Source of the DNA: an uncultured SAR324 cluster bacterium
Lineage (GTDB): Bacteria > SAR324 > NAC60-12
Direction of reading: 5' to 3'
Length of the DNA: 41,820 nucleotides
Assembly (NCBI GenBank): GCA_902590435.1
Contig: CACIWU010000007.1
Span: forward strand, 1 to 41,820
Position 1 is the stretch's first letter. Each line of letters starts with the position of its first letter. Under the pieces are notes generated by a model. The model ran no database searches, was not told where the DNA came from, and saw only the letters and a list, made by a program, of their open reading frames with translations. Made by a program: the position numbers and the translations under genes. This document shows positions 1-7,879 of this stretch, in pieces.

Positions 1-397
1 GAGTAAGTTCTTTACATATTTCTTGATTAGTCATTTTTTTTACATCATCTTTTTGAAAAGAATTTTTCTCAAAATAATTTGAAAGGTTTATTAAATAATC
101 TATTTTTTGGAATGATAAGCCTGCCATCCTCATATCATCCTTGGAAAGTTTTAAAACTTCTTTAGAGGAAATTAATGAATTCTTGGGAATGAGATCCATA
201 AATCTATCATAAATTGCCTTAGCAGATTTACCACTTAACTGCTGGTATACAATGGATCGCAAAATAGACTGGAAATAATCCTTTTTGATATCAAATTCAG
301 GTTTTCCGAATTTACTTATTAAAGCTTCCATTTTTTCATCCTTTTTCAATAAATCTAACCCTAAATCTATATCAAAAGATTTATTAATTTCATTCAT
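1..397 (-). CDS. DNA-3-methyladenine glycosylase II-like (AlkA/HhH-GPD) protein, C-terminus truncated by window edge
   Basis: Own reverse-strand translation from ATG at 397: MNEINKSFDIDLGLDLLKKDEKMEALISKFGKPEFDIKKDYFQSILRSIVYQQLSGKSAKAIYDRFMDLIPKNSLISSKEVLKLSKDDMRMAGLSFQKIDYLINLS...; 'SIVYQQLSGKSAKAI' and 'GLSFQKIDYL' are typical of AlkA-like glycosylases. Not in ORF track because it runs off the window. Confidence 0.75.
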   Translation of the reverse strand, partial: MNEINKSFDIDLGLDLLKKDEKMEALISKFGKPEFDIKKDYFQSILRSIVYQQLSGKSAKAIYDRFMDLIPKNSLISSKEVLKLSKDDMRMAGLSFQKIDYLINLSNYFEKNSFQKDDVKKMTNQEICKELT

Positions 398-461
398 AAA
401 TCAAGTAAATTATATTTTAAAATATTTTTTTACCTAGGCTAAAAATAAATTATAAAATATT

Positions 462-812
462 TTATTTTTTAGCTGCTACTACTAATACTTCAACTTTGAG
501 TTCTGGAGTTGCAAGCTTGGATTCTCCGCAAGCACGTGCTGGGGAATTTCCAATTCCTACCCAAGAATCCCAAACCTCATTCATTTTTTCAAAATCATCC
601 ATATTGTCGAGCCAAATTGTGGTTTGTAAAATCCTTGTTTTATCTGAACCAGCATCTCTGAGCAAAGAATCTATCTTTTCAAGACAAGTTTTAGTTTGTT
701 CTGCTACTCCATCTCCTGGATTACCTACTTGACCTGCAAGATAGATAGTTTCGTTATGAATCACAATTTGACTCATACGTTTGTTTGTTTTTAACCGTTT
801 TATTTCTTTCAT
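462..812 (-). CDS. RidA/YjgF/UK114 family protein
   Basis: 116 aa; 'IYLAGQVGNPGDGVAEQTKTCLEKIDSLLRDAGSDKTRILQTTIWLDNMDDFEKMNEVWDSWV...PARACGESKLATPELKVEVLVVA' matches the Rid family layout. Confidence 0.9.
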   Translation of the reverse strand: MKEIKRLKTNKRMSQIVIHNETIYLAGQVGNPGDGVAEQTKTCLEKIDSLLRDAGSDKTRILQTTIWLDNMDDFEKMNEVWDSWVGIGNSPARACGESKLATPELKVEVLVVAAKK

Positions 813-849
813 ATTTTTTTATCCTTTTTATAATGCTTTTTATAAACAA

Positions 850-1500
850 TTACTTCTTAAAAATACGTTTACCTTCTTCTAGATCAATATTTTTTTTTGG
901 AACTCTTAAAAAAATTGATTGACACTTCTCCCCTTTTGGATTGTCAAGATATTGGGAAGACATAATATTCCAATTATCTAAATATGGTGGGCAACAAGTA
1001 TTATGAATTCTCTCCTGATCTCCTTTAAATTCTGGAATTTTGCCCCTAGATTCCCCAAAATCATTTACGAATATCCTAGATTCAGCTGGCCTAGTAAGAT
1101 TTGGAGATTTTACCAAACTATCCCATTGAATTTTGCAAGCCTCTTCGAACAGCATAAACATTACTCCATTATAAAATGGATGATCAACCATTAGTGTCGA
1201 ATAACAACATTTAGAAATCAATCTCCGTGATCGTCCTTCTGCTCTAAGAATAACAACCTGAAGTAGATGCTCACCTTTAATTAATTTAAGATCATTGTCC
1301 CAATATGAAAGCGTTGGTATTTTAGGTGCAATAGGTCCTCCTTTTGATGAAGCCCACTCAAGATGCTGGAAACAATCTACACAACAACACTCCAACACCC
1401 TCCTTGGCCTGCCATTAGACATCTCGAAATTAACATTACCACAAAAGCATAATATACTTTTTGGCGAAGGGTCACAATTTTTGTATATACTTCCAAACAT
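850..1500 (-). CDS. GFA/CENP-V-like zinc-binding domain protein (DUF6151-like)
   Basis: N-terminal 'ILCFCGNVNFEMSNGRPRRVLECCCVDCFQHLEWA' with Cys pairs as in GFA-type proteins. Confidence 0.5.
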   Translation of the reverse strand: MFGSIYKNCDPSPKSILCFCGNVNFEMSNGRPRRVLECCCVDCFQHLEWASSKGGPIAPKIPTLSYWDNDLKLIKGEHLLQVVILRAEGRSRRLISKCCYSTLMVDHPFYNGVMFMLFEEACKIQWDSLVKSPNLTRPAESRIFVNDFGESRGKIPEFKGDQERIHNTCCPPYLDNWNIMSSQYLDNPKGEKCQSIFLRVPKKNIDLEEGKRIFKK

Positions 1501-1586
1501 ATTTTTGATTAAATATATATATAATCAATTATAAATTTTACATCTTTATATCTGATATAGATTTTAAAAAAACCTATAAGAAATGG

Positions 1587-2624
1587 TTAATTGTTTCCAT
1601 CATTTCTAATTTTTTTTACATAACCAGGATAAATGTAATTTTGAATTGTAATATTGGGACTTATCTCCCAATCATTTTTTTTCTTATTAAATTTTTTATG
1701 TCCCAAATCTTTCGCGATATCAATAAATAATTTTTCAGGATCTTCAATATCAGATTTTCCCTCTAAAAATTTTAAACACTTAGAATCTGCATGGTGAGAT
1801 CTTATAATGTGAGGGTAAAAATGCTCTTGTGTGATTTTAAATAAAATCGAACTAAAATCCTGAGAGTGTAGAGGTTTACCTTTAGGACCCACAAACACAA
1901 AATCATCCTTTTTTCTTGAAGACAAAATTTTTTTTAATTCTTTAATATAATTTAAGGAAAACTTTTTTTTAATTTGATGAGGAACCCCATCTTTTCCTAT
2001 AAAATCAAATAAAACTTCATCACCTTCAACAGTAATATCTTTTTTTTGAAGGGTTGTTAGACCTTTGTGAGAATTTTTCAAGTAATAATCGTAATTTCCA
2101 ACCCTTATATAGATTTTAAAAATAGTGTACAGAGCCAAGTATTCTAATAGCTCTAAATTTTTCTCTAACGTATTAATTATTTTATCGTATTTTTTAGAAA
2201 ATTTTTGAACTATTTTAAATTTCTTTTCCTGTTCTAGATGAATTTTCTCTTCAGAATATAGATAAGTTTTTAAACCAGAAGTATTTTCATAACATACATC
2301 CCATTCATGTTTAGGATCGTTGTTGAATCTTAGATTCTTAGCAAAGAGTGAAAAACCGGCCCTAGATAATAGAGTACCGTCAGGTAAAATTTTAATTCTT
2401 TCTCCAGAAATTTTATTTTCAGGAGAAAGACTTCCTTTTAAAAATTCTGGATGATGTTCATCAATTAAGTAATGCAAAGAATTATTTTCTGAATACCTAG
2501 AAATAATATTTTTAATATCTCCTAATTTTTCTTCAGTTTGATCCCATGAATTACTTGTTTTAACACAAACTTTTAAAGACGAAGAATTTATTCTCTTAGT
2601 TCCTACATTAATTTTTTTTTCCAT
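1587..2624 (-). CDS. Divergent DNA topoisomerase IB
   Basis: 'RAGFSLFAKNLRFNNDPKHEWDVCYENTSG' (N-terminal region), 'IRVGNYDYYLKNSHKGLTTLQKKDITVEGDEVLFDFIGKDGVPH' (bacterial/poxviral TopIB core RxGNxxY...GLTTL), C-terminal 'IQNYIYPGYVKKI' at the catalytic Tyr position. Confidence 0.75.
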   Translation of the reverse strand: MEKKINVGTKRINSSSLKVCVKTSNSWDQTEEKLGDIKNIISRYSENNSLHYLIDEHHPEFLKGSLSPENKISGERIKILPDGTLLSRAGFSLFAKNLRFNNDPKHEWDVCYENTSGLKTYLYSEEKIHLEQEKKFKIVQKFSKKYDKIINTLEKNLELLEYLALYTIFKIYIRVGNYDYYLKNSHKGLTTLQKKDITVEGDEVLFDFIGKDGVPHQIKKKFSLNYIKELKKILSSRKKDDFVFVGPKGKPLHSQDFSSILFKITQEHFYPHIIRSHHADSKCLKFLEGKSDIEDPEKLFIDIAKDLGHKKFNKKKNDWEISPNITIQNYIYPGYVKKIRNDGNN

Positions 2625-2695
2625 ACATTTTTTTTTTGAAATAAGTTAAATTAATCTAATTCCTAATTTTATACATCAAACATAATAGTTTAAAG

Positions 2696-3556
2696 ATGAC
2701 TAGTATCTATTGCTATGGTGATATAACCTATGAACAACTTATTCACATTGAAAAATACGCTAATAGTAGTGACACAAACGTAAAATCCGTAAAATTTAAA
2801 GTAGGTGGATCTGCCTTTAACACTGCTAGTGCTATCGCTAAAATGGGTCAAAAAGTTAATTTAATTTGTTCCCTTGGTACAGACATTGAGGGAAAATTTA
2901 TAAAAAATTACCTTTGCAAAATTAAAAATATTAATACTGATTTTGTTGATTTTAATAATACTGAAACCTCAAAAGTTTTTGCATTGATTAATAATTCCAA
3001 TGAACACAATTTCTTATCATTTAGATGCAATAGCATAAAATTAACAAATATCATTGAAAAAATTAAAATCAAAAAAAATGATTTTATAAATATTTCTGGA
3101 TATACATTCCAAGATGAAAACAGCAGAACTATAAGCAAATCATTAATTGACAAATGTAGAAAAAATTTTGGAATCTTATGTATTGATCCATCTCTCAACT
3201 ATGCAGAAAATTTTCATAAAATTGATAGAGATTATAATATAGATTATTTTTTTCCAAATCAAGAAGAAGCTATGATTATTTCGGGAGTTAGTGATTATAA
3301 AAAAGCTGCAGAGATTCTAAATTCAAAAAAAATAAATAACGTTATAATTACGCTCGGAGAAAATGGAAGTTATTTTTTTAATTCTGACCACAGAAAGCTT
3401 TATAGTTCAAAAGTAAAAATTAATAATTCGATATCAATTGGAGCAGGAGATAATTTTGTAGCAGGCTTTATTTCAGCAAAAGCAAGAAATCTTAGTATTG
3501 AAGAATGTATCAAAAATGCCAATAAAACCGCATTAGAGCATATTAACAAAAAATAA
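2696..3556 (+). CDS. PfkB/ribokinase family carbohydrate kinase
   Basis: 'KVGGSAFNTASAIAKMGQKVNLICSLGTDIEGKFI' and C-terminal 'SIGAGDNFVAGFISAKA' PfkB signatures. Confidence 0.9.
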   Translation: MTSIYCYGDITYEQLIHIEKYANSSDTNVKSVKFKVGGSAFNTASAIAKMGQKVNLICSLGTDIEGKFIKNYLCKIKNINTDFVDFNNTETSKVFALINNSNEHNFLSFRCNSIKLTNIIEKIKIKKNDFINISGYTFQDENSRTISKSLIDKCRKNFGILCIDPSLNYAENFHKIDRDYNIDYFFPNQEEAMIISGVSDYKKAAEILNSKKINNVIITLGENGSYFFNSDHRKLYSSKVKINNSISIGAGDNFVAGFISAKARNLSIEECIKNANKTALEHINKK

Positions 3557-3831
3557 ATGTATTCTAATAATTATTTTAATTGGGATATAGGTAGCCATAT
3601 TAGTAACTTAATAATTAAAAGTAAGAGATAAATATTTCTTGCAAAACTAATTGAATTCTATTTTTTTCTAAAAAACTCCTTATAATAAATCAATTTAATA
3701 TTTCAAAAAATATCTTTTTTTATAATTTTTATTATATTTTTTTAATAAAATAGATTATCAGTTCAGGATTTTTAATTTAATCAAATATATATTCAGTTAA
3801 ATTATAATTACTCTGACCCCATTTAATACTA

Positions 3832-4169
3832 CTAAACTTTAACAAATAAATATAGAAATTCCTGAATAATAACATCAAATCCTTCAAATTTAGGATGCCC
3901 AATATAAATTTCCTATGCTCTCCCGCATCTTTGTGAGCTTTTCTGAATGCTTCTGACTTTGTCCATGGCATAAAATACATGCGCATGTTCCAAGTAGGGT
4001 AAGAGGCATATAAAGTATATATCTGTTTTGTTTTTCCTTTTACCAGATAAAATTCAATAAACCTAGTTATTTACATCATATAAATATGTTTAACTTTTTT
4101 CCACATATTTTAAAAAAAATTCTCTCTGTTTAGATCAATTTTAAACCGATTCATTGATATAAATTTCAT
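3832..4169 (-). pseudogene. Decayed antibiotic-biosynthesis-monooxygenase (ABM)/heme-degrading-monooxygenase-like gene
   Basis: Reverse strand from ATG at 4169, preceded by AAAGGG: MKFISMNRFKIDLNRENFF*NMWKKVKHIYMM*ITRFIEFYLVKGKTKQIYTLYASYPTWNMRMYFMPWTKSEAFRKAHKDAGEHRKF, then a frameshift near 3909 to YIGHPKFEGFDVIIQEFLYLFVKV*. Two in-frame stops and one frameshift. The track's 69-aa ORF 3777..3986 is a piece of it. Confidence 0.75.
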
Positions 4170-4282
4170 TTATTCCCTTTATTAAATAATAGGCCATTAA
4201 AACCTATCTATATTTGTTGTAATTCTTATATCTTGAGCTCCATTTAAAAAGTTATATTGTTGGATTTTAAAAAATTAATTGA

Positions 4283-4372
4283 TGGCGGAGAGAGAGGGAT
4301 TCGAACCCTCGGTACGGTTGCCCGCACACGTGATTTCCAATCACGCACCTTCGGCCACTCGGTCACCTCTCC
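4283..4372 (-). tRNA. tRNA-Ser(GGA), CCA encoded
   Basis: Reverse strand GGAGAGGTGACCGAGTGGCCGAAGGTGCGTGATTGGAAATCACGTGTGCGGGCAACCGTACCGAGGGTTCGAATCCCTCTCTCTCCGCCA: 7-bp acceptor, CGTGA/TCACG anticodon stem with loop TTGGAAA (anticodon GGA), long variable arm, GGTTCGAATCC T-arm. Confidence 0.96.
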
Positions 4373-4559
4373 TAAAAATAAGTATAAAAAAATTTAAAAT
4401 CATTTTATAACTTAATTCTATCTAACCAATTCAGTCCGTGCAAGTTTTTTGCATTACTCCTTTACTAACTAAAAATTAAGATTATCCTCTTTTTCTTGTC
4501 ATAAATTAATATGCTTTGTATAATGATCTAATTTCTTTCTCTAACATTTCAACCTGATT

Positions 4560-5474
4560 ATGAATCTTCTAAATTTTAATCATAGTATACCATCTATATT
4601 TATAATAAGTTTTAGAGTATATAAAAAATATTTCGTATCTATTTTGTTTCTAACAATAATCTTAATGGGGCCAGCTTTTTTGTTAGGTATTTCAGGTTGG
4701 AGTGAAACTGAGAGCATAATTTTTTTCCTATCAGCTCACATTTTAGAAGGAGCAATTTGTTTGGGAGTAATTGGTACGGCTTTTGGAACTTTTTTCCCAT
4801 CTATTGGAATTTTACGTAATTTCCGTTCAACTTTTTTATTTGGCTCTTTACACATAGCTATACTTCAATATTTGCTCTTCATTACCGGAGTAATTGGACT
4901 TACTCTACCATTTCCTTTAAGTATAATTGCGATCTCATTGTGGCTTGTTGGGATGCTAATGACTTATATAGCACAACCTGTTTTTGCAATAGAAGGAATT
5001 AGAGGCATGGGTGCTATGTTAAGAAGTATTAAACTTGTTAGAAATAATTTATCTTTTGTATTTTTTGTTGTAGTTATCAGTACAGTTATGCAGTTTTTAA
5101 TTTTTGCATTAATGTTCACTATTTTTATGCCAGATCTGAATCTAAACATTGAAAATAACGAAAGTAAAGGAATTCAAATTTTACTTTCTGATATCTTGAG
5201 TGATTCTAGGATTAATATGACTATTCGCTACACACAATATTTTGTTTCTTTGCTTTTCTATCCATTTGCTTCTCTAGTTTGTACTTTTCTATACTTTGAT
5301 ATTTCTCAAAAAGAGAATCCATTAAACATGGATCATTTAGAACAAATGTCAAATAAATTGTTTGGAACACCTATAGGGGTAAACCAAAAGTCAAAAGAAC
5401 CTTCAGAAGATGATTTTGTTGAGACTAAAAGAGTAAATATTATTAGTCCAGACGACCCTGCAGAAGATCAGTAA
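4560..5474 (+). CDS. Multi-pass membrane protein of unknown function
   Basis: 304 aa, roughly six hydrophobic segments, hydrophilic acidic C-tail ('EPSEDDFVETKRVNIISPDDPAEDQ'); no family recognised. Confidence 0.7.
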   Translation: MNLLNFNHSIPSIFIISFRVYKKYFVSILFLTIILMGPAFLLGISGWSETESIIFFLSAHILEGAICLGVIGTAFGTFFPSIGILRNFRSTFLFGSLHIAILQYLLFITGVIGLTLPFPLSIIAISLWLVGMLMTYIAQPVFAIEGIRGMGAMLRSIKLVRNNLSFVFFVVVISTVMQFLIFALMFTIFMPDLNLNIENNESKGIQILLSDILSDSRINMTIRYTQYFVSLLFYPFASLVCTFLYFDISQKENPLNMDHLEQMSNKLFGTPIGVNQKSKEPSEDDFVETKRVNIISPDDPAEDQ

Positions 5475-5475
5475 A

Positions 5476-6063
5476 ATGAAAATACAATCGGCTGAATTTA
5501 TTTTAAGTGCTTCTTCGCCAAATCAATTCCCTATCGATCAAAAAACTCCTGAAATTGCATTTGCCGGCCGTTCAAATGTTGGGAAATCAACTTTGATAAA
5601 TTCTTTACTTAACAGGAAAAAACTTGTAAAAACAAGTTCAACTCCTGGAAAAACTCAGCTAATAAATTTTTTTAAAATAAACAACAAATTTAATTTTGTA
5701 GATCTCCCTGGTTATGGTTATGCTAGGGTTTCAGAAGAACTACGTAACCATTGGAAATCTCTAATTGAAACTTATTTACATGAAAGAGAATCTCTTCGAA
5801 AGGTGGTACTTATTGTAGATATTAGACATCAACCAACTTTACAGGACAGACAACTTAAGGATTGGTTAGATTATTACGAGCGTCCATCACTAGTTGTTGC
5901 CAGTAAAATAGACAAAATAAAACGTAGTCAGATTCAAAGACATTTAATACAAATTCAGCAAATAATGTCTTTAAAAATAAAACCACTAGGGCATTCCTAC
6001 CTTCAAAATAATAATAACGAAATTTGGAAAAGTTTGAAACCTTATATTGAAACTACAAATTGA
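5476..6063 (+). CDS. engB: Ribosome biogenesis GTP-binding protein EngB/YsxC/YihA
   Basis: 'PEIAFAGRSNVGKSTLINSLLNRKKLVKTSSTPGKTQLINFF', 'FVDLPGYGYA', 'VASKIDKI'. Confidence 0.96.
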   Translation: MKIQSAEFILSASSPNQFPIDQKTPEIAFAGRSNVGKSTLINSLLNRKKLVKTSSTPGKTQLINFFKINNKFNFVDLPGYGYARVSEELRNHWKSLIETYLHERESLRKVVLIVDIRHQPTLQDRQLKDWLDYYERPSLVVASKIDKIKRSQIQRHLIQIQQIMSLKIKPLGHSYLQNNNNEIWKSLKPYIETTN

Positions 6064-6122
6064 CCCAAAATATTAATTCTGAAAATGAAAAATATAAATT
6101 AAAAAAAAGTAAATAAGGATTT

Positions 6123-6554
6123 TCAAGAAGTTGAGTTTACAATCTCTGTTTCTGAAAAAAAATATGAACATTCAATAATTGCATTTTCCAAACTGTCTGA
6201 GCCATGTACTGTATTTTCTCCAAGACTTTCAGCAAAATCTCCCCTTATTGTTCCCGGCTCAGCATCATCCGGGTTTGTCGCTCCCATAATTTCCCTGTGG
6301 TGTAAAACAGCATTTTCTCCCTCCAGAATTGATACCACTACAGGACCAGAACTCATAAATGTTGTCAGTTCTTCAAAAAAAGGTCGCTCACTATGAATTG
6401 CGTAAAAACCTTCTGCTTGACTTTTTGACAAATGAATCATTTTTGTACATACAATTCGTAAATTTTTTTCCTCAAAACGACTTAATATTTTACCCACAAG
6501 ATTTCGACGTACACCATCTGGTTTGATAATAGATAATGTTTTTTCGATTCCCAT
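6123..6554 (-). CDS. ndk: Nucleoside diphosphate kinase
   Basis: '[20 protein letters not shown]', '[36 protein letters not shown]' (catalytic His). Confidence 0.98.
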   Translation of the reverse strand: MGIEKTLSIIKPDGVRRNLVGKILSRFEEKNLRIVCTKMIHLSKSQAEGFYAIHSERPFFEELTTFMSSGPVVVSILEGENAVLHHREIMGATNPDDAEPGTIRGDFAESLGENTVHGSDSLENAIIECSYFFSETEIVNSTS

Positions 6555-6647
6555 TTTTATTTATCTATAATTAAATGTTATAAAAAATTTAATTTTTATC
6601 CCAAAATTAGCAAAATAAAATTAAATTTAAGGATTAAAATAAGGAAA

Positions 6648-7250
6648 CTAGTTAATATTGCAAAAATTTTTTAAAAGCATTAAACCTACATTTTGGCTTT
6701 TTTCAGGATGAAACTGAACCCCCCAAATGTTAGATTTCCTAACAACCGATACAAAATCATAACCATAATTGCTTATTCCTAAAAAGTGTTCAATATTTTT
6801 CGGCAATATGTGATATGAATGTACAAAATAAAAGTGATTATTATCAGGAATTCCTTTAAAAAGTGGATCTCTTTTTTTTTTAACTACTTTGTTCCATCCA
6901 ATTTGTGGTATTTTCAGTTCATGACTAAATCTCTTTACCTTCCCTGGTATCCATCCAATTCCAGGGGTTTTACCATCTTCCTCACTCTCATCCATTAGCA
7001 ACTGTGCACCAACACAAATTCCTAACAATGGATTACCAGCCACAATTTTTTCCTGAATTGCCTCCAGCATTCCAGATTCCTTTAGCTGTTGCATAGCTGG
7101 GTAAAAAGCACCTACTCCTGGAAGGATAATTCTATCCGCCATCATTACTTCTTCCGGATAAGATACAAGCCTATTTTTTAAGCCCAAGAAATCTAACGAG
7201 TTTTTTAAATTATAAAGATTTCCTACTTTATAATTAATTATAACGTTCAT
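6648..7250 (-). CDS. hisH: Imidazole glycerol phosphate synthase, glutamine amidotransferase subunit HisH
   Basis: 'RIILPGVGAFYPAMQQL', 'NPLLGICVGAQLLMDESEE', 'FYFVHSYHI', 'IWGVQFHPEKSQNVGL'. Confidence 0.97.
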   Translation of the reverse strand: MNVIINYKVGNLYNLKNSLDFLGLKNRLVSYPEEVMMADRIILPGVGAFYPAMQQLKESGMLEAIQEKIVAGNPLLGICVGAQLLMDESEEDGKTPGIGWIPGKVKRFSHELKIPQIGWNKVVKKKRDPLFKGIPDNNHFYFVHSYHILPKNIEHFLGISNYGYDFVSVVRKSNIWGVQFHPEKSQNVGLMLLKNFCNIN

Positions 7251-7255
7251 ACTTT

Positions 7256-7855
7256 TCAGAGTATTCCTTTCGTGGACACTAATCCTTTTCTTCGTGGGTC
7301 TATTTCTACAGCACCCCTTAATGCTTGTCCAAGAGATTTAAACATTCCTTCACATTTATGATGATCATTAACACCATAAAGAATGGACAAGTGTAATGTC
7401 ATTTTAGAACTTATAGCTAATGATTTAAAAAAATGAGTGATCATTTGAGTATCTAAATTCCCTATCATAGGTTGAGTAAATTCTCCTGAAAAAACAAATT
7501 CAGGGCGACCAGACAAATCCAAAACGGTTCGAATTAGGGTTTCGTCCATAGGTACATACGAATAACCATACCTAAAAATGCCTTTTTTTTCACCTAAAGC
7601 TTCAGCCAATGCCATACCCAACGAAATTGCAATATCTTCGGTCGAATGATGAGTGTCTATTTCCAAATCTCCTATACAACTCAACTGTAAATCAAATAAT
7701 CCATGAAAAGAAAATAAATCCAGCATATGATCAAGAAAACCAATCCCTGATTTGATATTATTTTTCCCAGTTCCATCAATATTAATTTCTAGTTTGATAT
7801 TCGTTTCCTTAGTTTTACGTTTAACTAAACCAATTCTTTTATTTCGCATAGTCAA
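7256..7855 (-). CDS. hisB: Imidazoleglycerol-phosphate dehydratase
   Basis: 'GIGFLDHMLDLFSFHGLFDL', 'DTHHSTEDIAISLG', 'THFFKSLA', 'NDHHKCEGMFKSLGQALRGA'. Confidence 0.97.
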   Translation of the reverse strand: MTMRNKRIGLVKRKTKETNIKLEINIDGTGKNNIKSGIGFLDHMLDLFSFHGLFDLQLSCIGDLEIDTHHSTEDIAISLGMALAEALGEKKGIFRYGYSYVPMDETLIRTVLDLSGRPEFVFSGEFTQPMIGNLDTQMITHFFKSLAISSKMTLHLSILYGVNDHHKCEGMFKSLGQALRGAVEIDPRRKGLVSTKGIL

Positions 7856-7879
7856 TTTAATTTTAAAAAGTTAAAAAGT

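Noticed and set aside
496-732. ORF antisense to the RidA gene
   Set aside because: Fully overlaps a well-supported CDS on the other strand; no recognisable protein features. The same applies to other short antisense ORFs such as 1003..1194, 1295..1534, 2908..3198, 14153..14335, 16270..16544, 17768..18013, 28047..28463, 31336..31635 and 36511..36798.
3777-3986. 69-aa minus-strand ORF as an independent gene
   Set aside because: It is the middle part of the decayed ABM gene; its C-terminal half is out of frame relative to the conserved HPKFEGF segment.
4283-4372. tRNA-Ser as an integration site for a genomic island
   Set aside because: No integrase or duplicated tRNA 3' end was noticed nearby; flanking genes are ordinary.
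6564-6647. Small gene between ndk and hisH
   Set aside because: AT-rich with no start/RBS/ORF of useful length.
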